DNA of 10,616 nucleotides from Clostridia bacterium (GTDB lineage: Bacteria; Bacillota_A; Clostridia; Oscillospirales; Acutalibacteraceae): the NCBI GenBank assembly GCA_017503305.1, contig JAFVTJ010000073.1, forward strand, positions 1 to 10,616. The letters are read 5' to 3'. This document shows, in pieces, positions 7,195 through 10,616 of the stretch (positions within the stretch are counted from its first letter, which is position 1; each line of letters opens with the position of its first letter). A program made the position numbers and the translations under genes. The notes below the pieces were generated by a model. The model did no database searches and was not told the origin of the DNA. It saw nothing but the letters and a program-made list of their open reading frames with translations.

Positions 7195-8691
7195 CTATTC
7201 TATATAGTAAACCTTTGCGGTTTTGTCGCCGAATACTGTATTAATGTTTTCCTTTGCGTTTTGGTTAAAGGGGAGAATGGGCGGCTGGGCGGTTTCATTT
7301 GCGCCGTATTGACCGAGCGCTCCGCCCAAATGCTGAATGTAGGTATTACCTCGCATTTCGGGGCAGAATTCATCCTTTAAGGCTACTAAGTGAAGCATCC
7401 TGTAAGCTGAGCGGTCAAAAATATTGTTTTCTATTATGTTGTTGCGTGCGGTGTTAGTATAGCTCCAGCCTTTTATAAGGGCGGGGGTATCGGTATTGTG
7501 GCGCTGCTGTCCCCAACCGTAGCCCGAAAGCCTTATAAAATTATCTTTCATTAATACGTTTTCCATACAGCTTTGGCGCTCGCCGTCAAGCTGTTCGAGA
7601 AAGTATTCTATTCCGTACACGCATTTTTCTATAAGGTTACCGGTGTAGTGTATATTGTTTAAAAGCATTTTTTTGCTTGTTGTAACCTGATGGGTTATTG
7701 CGGCATCATATACTTCATAGATATAGTTGTTTTCTACGGTATATCCGTCGCAGTCACCGTAAACCTCAACCGCGTTGCCAAAGCGGGTTACGCTTCCGCG
7801 TCGGCCCTTGGGGTAGTTTGGGTCTGTTCCGCAGTAATGCTGTATACAGCCGCCAATCCAACCAAATTCACAGTTGGTTACGGTAAGGTTTTTTACACCG
7901 CCTGCCGAAACGGCGTGCATACCCACATATTTAATGCAAAGGTTGTCTATTGTTACGTCATTTTTGCCGGCGGTTTTTATTAAATGTACCCTTGCTAACG
8001 CTTCAATTGAATTAAAAGCTTCGGCGGGGTTTCCTTTATCGCAGCGTAAGTATAGGTCGCCTACGCTGTTTTCGAGGAAAGTAGGAATGGGGAAATCCTC
8101 ATTCTTTGAGGGCTCTCTTGAAAGAAAGGTATCGTAATGGCAAAAAACGTCAAGGTCCTTTGTCATTTCTTCTTTCATATCAAAAGCTTTTTGTTCGTTA
8201 TCCCTGCAAACAAACTGTAGATTGCGGTAGCTTGGTATCAGCTTTCTTGAGTGGTATTCGCCCTCATTGAATACGAGTGTGCCCACGTCTGAAATCTTTT
8301 CTTTCAGCTTCCATATATGCCGTTCTTTATCAAACTCTTCCCAAAGTGCAGCATCGCAAAGGGATTTATTGTGCGAGTAAAATTTAGGCTTTTCGCCGCT
8401 TCCGTATGCGCCGTATGATACACCGTCTTTGGTGTAAAAGCTTCCTCTGAAAAGGTCGCCGCGTTTAAAAAGCACGCCGTCACCGTATTTTAAATTGGCG
8501 CTTGATACTTTTTTGAGTGTTTTCCAAGAGGTAAGGGGGGTTTTACCGTCGTTACTGTCGTCACCGCTGTTGCTCACATAGTAAATATCGCCTTTAATTG
8601 CAAGTGCGTCAGCAGTATTTCGGATTGCCGTTTTTCTTTTTTCAAAAAGCGCGTCGGTTTCTGCTAAAAATTCTTTTGTGGCTTTTATCAT
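7195..8691 (-). CDS. Right-handed parallel beta-helix repeat protein (pectate-lyase-like fold), no signal peptide
   Basis: 498 residues. After a charged, probably helical N-terminus (about 1-33), YYVSNSGDDSNDGKTPLTSWKTLKK (37-61) matches the entry segment common in bacterial parallel beta-helix proteins (DUF1565-like). The rest has the Asn/Gly-rich coil pattern of that fold: NDVTIDNLCI (244-253), NLTVTNCEFGWIGG (268-281), NAVEVYGDCDGYTVENNYI (306-324), LIEKCVYGIEYF and ENNIFDRS. Such proteins often bind or cleave polysaccharides as lyases, hydrolases or epimerases, but no catalytic set can be named here. There is no signal peptide or membrane segment, so it is probably cytoplasmic. A GTG at 8724 would add 11 residues, but GGGGGA lies 7 nt before the ATG at 8691, which I prefer. 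A TAA at 8731-8733 excludes an upstream signal sequence. Confidence 0.85.
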   Translation of the reverse strand: MIKATKEFLAETDALFEKRKTAIRNTADALAIKGDIYYVSNSGDDSNDGKTPLTSWKTLKKVSSANLKYGDGVLFKRGDLFRGSFYTKDGVSYGAYGSGEKPKFYSHNKSLCDAALWEEFDKERHIWKLKEKISDVGTLVFNEGEYHSRKLIPSYRNLQFVCRDNEQKAFDMKEEMTKDLDVFCHYDTFLSREPSKNEDFPIPTFLENSVGDLYLRCDKGNPAEAFNSIEALARVHLIKTAGKNDVTIDNLCIKYVGMHAVSAGGVKNLTVTNCEFGWIGGCIQHYCGTDPNYPKGRRGSVTRFGNAVEVYGDCDGYTVENNYIYEVYDAAITHQVTTSKKMLLNNIHYTGNLIEKCVYGIEYFLEQLDGERQSCMENVLMKDNFIRLSGYGWGQQRHNTDTPALIKGWSYTNTARNNIIENNIFDRSAYRMLHLVALKDEFCPEMRGNTYIQHLGGALGQYGANETAQPPILPFNQNAKENINTVFGDKTAKVYYIE

Positions 8692-8714
8692 TGCAATTCC
8701 CCCTTTATTAATAT

Positions 8715-8743
8715 AATTTATCACAAAACTTTAAGTTTGTCGA
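8715..8743 (-). promoter_or_regulatory. Probable promoter of the beta-helix gene
   Basis: On the minus strand, TCGACA (8743-8738) and TAAATT (8720-8715) are 17 nt apart, matching 5 of 6 and 4 of 6 consensus bases. It is weaker than the other promoters here. Other AT-rich -10 boxes nearby are possible. Confidence 0.45.
8726..8738. repeat. 13-bp inverted repeat inside the putative promoter spacer
   Basis: AAACTTTAAGTTT is a perfect palindrome around a central T. It lies between the -35 and -10 boxes of the minus-strand promoter, where a repressor could bind. It is short and AT-rich, so chance is a real alternative. Confidence 0.3.
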
Positions 8744-8757
8744 TAATAATTTTCGCA

Positions 8758-8786
8758 TTGACAATGATTTTTGGATATTATAAAAT
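8758..8786 (+). promoter_or_regulatory. Sigma-A-type promoter of the MGMT-family gene
   Basis: TTGACA (8758-8763) and TAAAAT (8781-8786) are separated by 17 nt: a perfect -35 and a 5 of 6 -10. The expected start near 8793 leaves a leader of about 29 nt. Confidence 0.78.
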
Positions 8787-8821
8787 TAGTAAGAAAAATA
8801 TTATAGCAGAGGCGTTTTTAA

Positions 8822-9127
8822 ATGTCAGTTTTTGAGAAAATTTACGAGGTAGTAAAAAGAATACCCAAGGGCAAGGTTGCAACCTATGGCTATGTGGCAC
8901 TTCTAGCGGGTAATCCGCGTTGGGCAAGGGTTGTAGGGTATGCACTTCACAATAATCCCGCGCCTATGGTTATTCCGTGTCACAGGGTAGTAAACCGCGA
9001 GGGCAGAGTGGCAGAAGCCTTTGTTTTCGGCGGCGGTAATGCTCAACGCGAGCTGTTAGAACGCGAGGGCATAGTTTTTAGGGAGGACGGAACGGTTGAT
9101 TTAAAGAAATACGGTTGGAATATGTAA
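8822..9127 (+). CDS. Small MGMT-family protein (O6-alkylguanine-DNA alkyltransferase DNA-binding/active-site domain only)
   Basis: 101 residues covering only the C-terminal domain of O6-methylguanine-DNA methyltransferases. The recognition-helix region is VATYGYVALLAGNPRWARVVGYALHN in outline (19-44), including the conserved RVVG that carries the arginine finger. The active-site loop is IPCHRVV at 51-57, with the acceptor Cys (C53) kept, and LLEREG (78-83) closes the domain. Classic alkyltransferase-like (ATL) proteins replace this Cys, often with Trp, so this protein could still transfer alkyl groups. Stand-alone domains of about 100 residues are common in clostridia, so it is not a truncation. 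It may repair O6-alkylguanine or flag it for excision repair; which one is not decided by sequence. AGAGG lies 9 nt before the ATG. It is a single-gene unit with its own promoter and terminator. Confidence 0.92.
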   Translation: MSVFEKIYEVVKRIPKGKVATYGYVALLAGNPRWARVVGYALHNNPAPMVIPCHRVVNREGRVAEAFVFGGGNAQRELLEREGIVFREDGTVDLKKYGWNM

Positions 9128-9161
9128 AGGATTATCCTTATAAATGTTTACTGTCTATATT

Positions 9162-9203
9162 TTACGGGAGGGGTTTTAGCCTCTCCCGTAAGTTTTAATT
9201 TTT
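9162..9203 (+). terminator. Intrinsic terminator of the MGMT-family gene
   Basis: A 12-bp GC-rich stem (9162-9173 with 9180-9191; ACGGGAGGGG/CCTCTCCCGT, one G-U pair) with the loop TTTTAG, followed by GTTTTAATTTTT. On the minus strand it also follows the DUF4097 stop, but only AAAATATAGA follows the hairpin there, so termination in that direction should be weaker. Confidence 0.85.
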
Positions 9204-10163
9204 CTCTAAAGTGATTTTTATATCACCTGTGTCGGTGCTAATCTCACATTTTCCGCCGTTTACAGTTTTTGGAACATCTATATTGCCTGTGTCGGTTTGG
9301 GTGATGAAAACCTTTTCTGTAAGCAAACTGCCCGTAACATCCCCCGTATCTGTATCTACTGAAATTTCAGTAGCATCTGAGCAGTTGAAGTTCACGTCGC
9401 CCGTACTTCTCTTAATTGTAAATTTTTCGATAGCAATAACACTATTTAATGAAATGTCGCCTGTACTTCCGTTTGATATAAGATTTTTACATTGAATGTT
9501 TTTTAAATTGGTTTTGCCCGTAGAAATCTCGAGGCGAATATCTTCGTTACAAATTACATTTGAAACGGTGATTCTGCCCGTTGTAGCAGAAAGCTCAAGC
9601 GCCTGTACAGATGCATTTTCGGCACAGATATTTCCTGTGCTTGTTTTAATTTTAACCGGCTTTGAAGCTTCGGCTGAAAAGTAGACATCGCCTGTACTGA
9701 GCGTTATATTAACATCCCCAAATTTAAAATCCTTTGGTATTTTGATGTTTCCAGTGCTTTCGTTTATTAAGAGGGAAGAATACTCTTCTTTTGGAAGATG
9801 AACTGTTATTTTGGTAGAACCTAAATTTATGCCGATATGTTCATACCACTTTCGCGTATCGACCGCTTCAATTAAAAGTGTGCCGTCGCTCACCTTAACC
9901 GAATGTTTTGTGTTTTTCTGCTCGTGGCAAATAACCGTGCTTTTTGCGTTTTCAGAGGGTACAAATAAGATATCGTCAGTATCGGTTATAATTGATATTT
10001 TTTTATAATCTTCGTTAATCTCATAAGTATTTGTTTCGTATTTAACAGTTGACAATTTTTTGAAATCCCATTTAAGCACAGTCATAGCACCTCCAAAAAT
10101 TATACATCCAATAAGCATAAGGAAAACTGCCATAATAAGCCATATTTTAGTTTTTCTACTCAT
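9195..10163 (-). CDS. DUF4097 family membrane-anchored beta-strand repeat protein
   Basis: 322 residues. MSRKTK and a hydrophobic segment (about 7-30) anchor the N-terminus; LIGC (17-20) looks like a lipobox, but the hydrophobic stretch runs on past it, so a membrane anchor is more likely. The outer part is a DUF4097 repeat domain with ten (S/T/D)TG turns whose glycines fall at 138, 158, 177, 196, 216, 235, 255, 274, 293 and 313, every 19-20 residues. This predicts an elongated stacked-strand solenoid or adhesin-like rod. The function is unknown; the family often sits beside DUF1700 proteins and a PadR-type regulator, and an envelope role is inferred. The ATG overlaps the DUF1700 stop by 1 nt (TAATG), with AGGAGG upstream. 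Some codons (AAA, ATT, AAT) look more AT-rich than in the housekeeping operon, but not strikingly. Confidence 0.9.
   Translation of the reverse strand: MSRKTKIWLIMAVFLMLIGCIIFGGAMTVLKWDFKKLSTVKYETNTYEINEDYKKISIITDTDDILFVPSENAKSTVICHEQKNTKHSVKVSDGTLLIEAVDTRKWYEHIGINLGSTKITVHLPKEEYSSLLINESTGNIKIPKDFKFGDVNITLSTGDVYFSAEASKPVKIKTSTGNICAENASVQALELSATTGRITVSNVICNEDIRLEISTGKTNLKNIQCKNLISNGSTGDISLNSVIAIEKFTIKRSTGDVNFNCSDATEISVDTDTGDVTGSLLTEKVFITQTDTGNIDVPKTVNGGKCEISTDTGDIKITLEKN
9219..9761 (-). repeat. Ten-unit coding repeat (19-20 codons each) within the DUF4097 gene
   Basis: The units share the core (S/T/D)TG(D/N/R/K)(I/V/T) followed by a hydrophobic strand. In reading order the turns are STGN, STGD, STGN, TTGR, STGK, STGD, STGD, DTGD, DTGN, DTGD. 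The DNA shows matching recurring words such as CCTGTACT, CCCGTA and CCTGTGTC on the plus strand, but unit sequences are otherwise diverged. Confidence 0.85.
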
Positions 10164-10616
10164 TACGCTTCCTCCTTTTTAATAAAGCAGTTTTTAATCC
10201 ATACTGCAAGCTTTTTTGTGAGTAGCACAATACCTTTTGTTATTACCCGACAACCGTAAAATGCAAAAATCGAAAGTCCTGCTAAGACAATTCCTGCGCC
10301 AATTATAGCAATGCCTGTAAGCAGATTGCCGTTACAAGCAAAGAAAATTCCTGTTATAATACCGCCAAACGAACAGCCAATTAATGCACCTAAAACAGCC
10401 CATAAGGAAATTATTACAGACCATAATGAAATATAAAGCGAGAGAATTACAGCGACCATAGCGATGCCCAACGAAAGCCATATAGGACTACCAAGTATCA
10501 GCAGTATAATTTCCCACACTTTTAGCCGTCTTTTAGGTTTTATTCTTTCTTTTGCAATTTTTGTGAGAGGAGTGTCTTTTATTATCTGTGAAATTATCTC
10601 GTCAACGGAACCTATC
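10163..10616 (-). CDS. DUF1700 family membrane protein, N-terminus cut by the right edge
   Basis: The frame stays open from the stop at 10163-10165 to the right edge. The GTG at 10519 (codon of V in KVWEIILL) would give only 118 residues and is internal. Upstream codons read IGSVDEIISQIIKDTPLTK and then KERIKPKRRLKVWE, the typical end of the cytoplasmic DUF1700 helical domain. WEIILLILGSPIWLSL and two or three further hydrophobic segments (about 10240-10500) form the membrane part, and a Lys-rich tail (KNCFIKKEEA) ends it. About 150 residues are visible; roughly 40-50 N-terminal residues are probably missing. The family is of unknown function and commonly pairs with DUF4097, as here with a 1-nt overlap, and with a PadR regulator that would lie beyond the window. 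Confidence 0.9.
   Translation of the reverse strand, partial: IGSVDEIISQIIKDTPLTKIAKERIKPKRRLKVWEIILLILGSPIWLSLGIAMVAVILSLYISLWSVIISLWAVLGALIGCSFGGIITGIFFACNGNLLTGIAIIGAGIVLAGLSIFAFYGCRVITKGIVLLTKKLAVWIKNCFIKKEEA

Noticed and set aside
8822..9127. MGMT-family gene as a truncated pseudogene
   Set aside because: It has its own promoter, ribosome site and terminator, and a complete domain; a length of about 100 residues is normal for this subfamily.
10163..10519. A complete 118-residue membrane protein starting at GTG 10519
   Set aside because: The frame continues upstream to the window edge with sequence typical of DUF1700 and no ribosome site precedes the GTG, so the gene is cut by the edge.
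1..10616. Mobile elements, CRISPR arrays, tRNA or rRNA genes, phage or defence systems
   Set aside because: No transposase, integrase, spaced direct repeats, tRNA-like cloverleaf or known defence gene was seen; intergenic gaps are all below 150 nt and filled by promoters and terminators.

Overview
The window looks like ordinary chromosomal DNA from a low-GC Gram-positive anaerobe. It is most likely a clostridial Bacillota of the gut Oscillospirales/Ruminococcaceae type, inferred from gene families only. Support comes from AT-rich intergenic regions, consensus sigma-A-like promoters, strong Shine-Dalgarno sites (GGAGG and GGTGAT types), TTG starts, and families typical of that group: DUF951, the YerB-like DUF3048 lipoprotein, and a DUF1700/DUF4097 pair. 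I see no mobile element, CRISPR array, tRNA or rRNA.

Left block, minus strand (1-3577). A tightly packed operon is read right to left: DUF951 protein, peptide release factor 1 (prfA), threonylcarbamoyl-AMP synthase (tsaC/Sua5 type), dephospho-CoA kinase (coaE), and an M18 aminopeptidase cut by the left edge. The genes overlap or sit 1 nt apart, including two ATGA junctions, so translational coupling is likely. The theme is translation and core metabolism: stop-codon release, the t6A tRNA modification, the last step of CoA synthesis, and peptide turnover. It is driven by a TTGCCT-17-TATAAT promoter.

Middle block, plus strand (3659-7154). A back-to-back TTGACA-17-TAATAT promoter drives two overlapping CNNM/CBS (HlyC/CorC-type) membrane proteins. 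The first lacks the C-terminal CorC_HlyC domain and the second keeps it. A strong hairpin terminator follows, then a separately promoted DUF3048 lipoprotein gene, which ends at a bidirectional terminator shared with the next, convergent gene.

Right block (7195-10616). A minus-strand parallel beta-helix protein without a signal peptide is divergent from a small plus-strand MGMT/ATL-type DNA repair protein, which ends in its own hairpin terminator. Convergent to it are a DUF4097 protein built of ten regular 19-20-residue (S/D)TG repeats and, overlapping it upstream by 1 nt, a DUF1700 membrane protein cut by the right edge.

I found no convincing undescribed multi-gene system. The most interesting items are the very regular DUF4097 ladder, the unequal overlapping CNNM pair, the leaderless beta-helix protein, and several starts (two of them TTG) that a longest-ORF caller would place wrongly.
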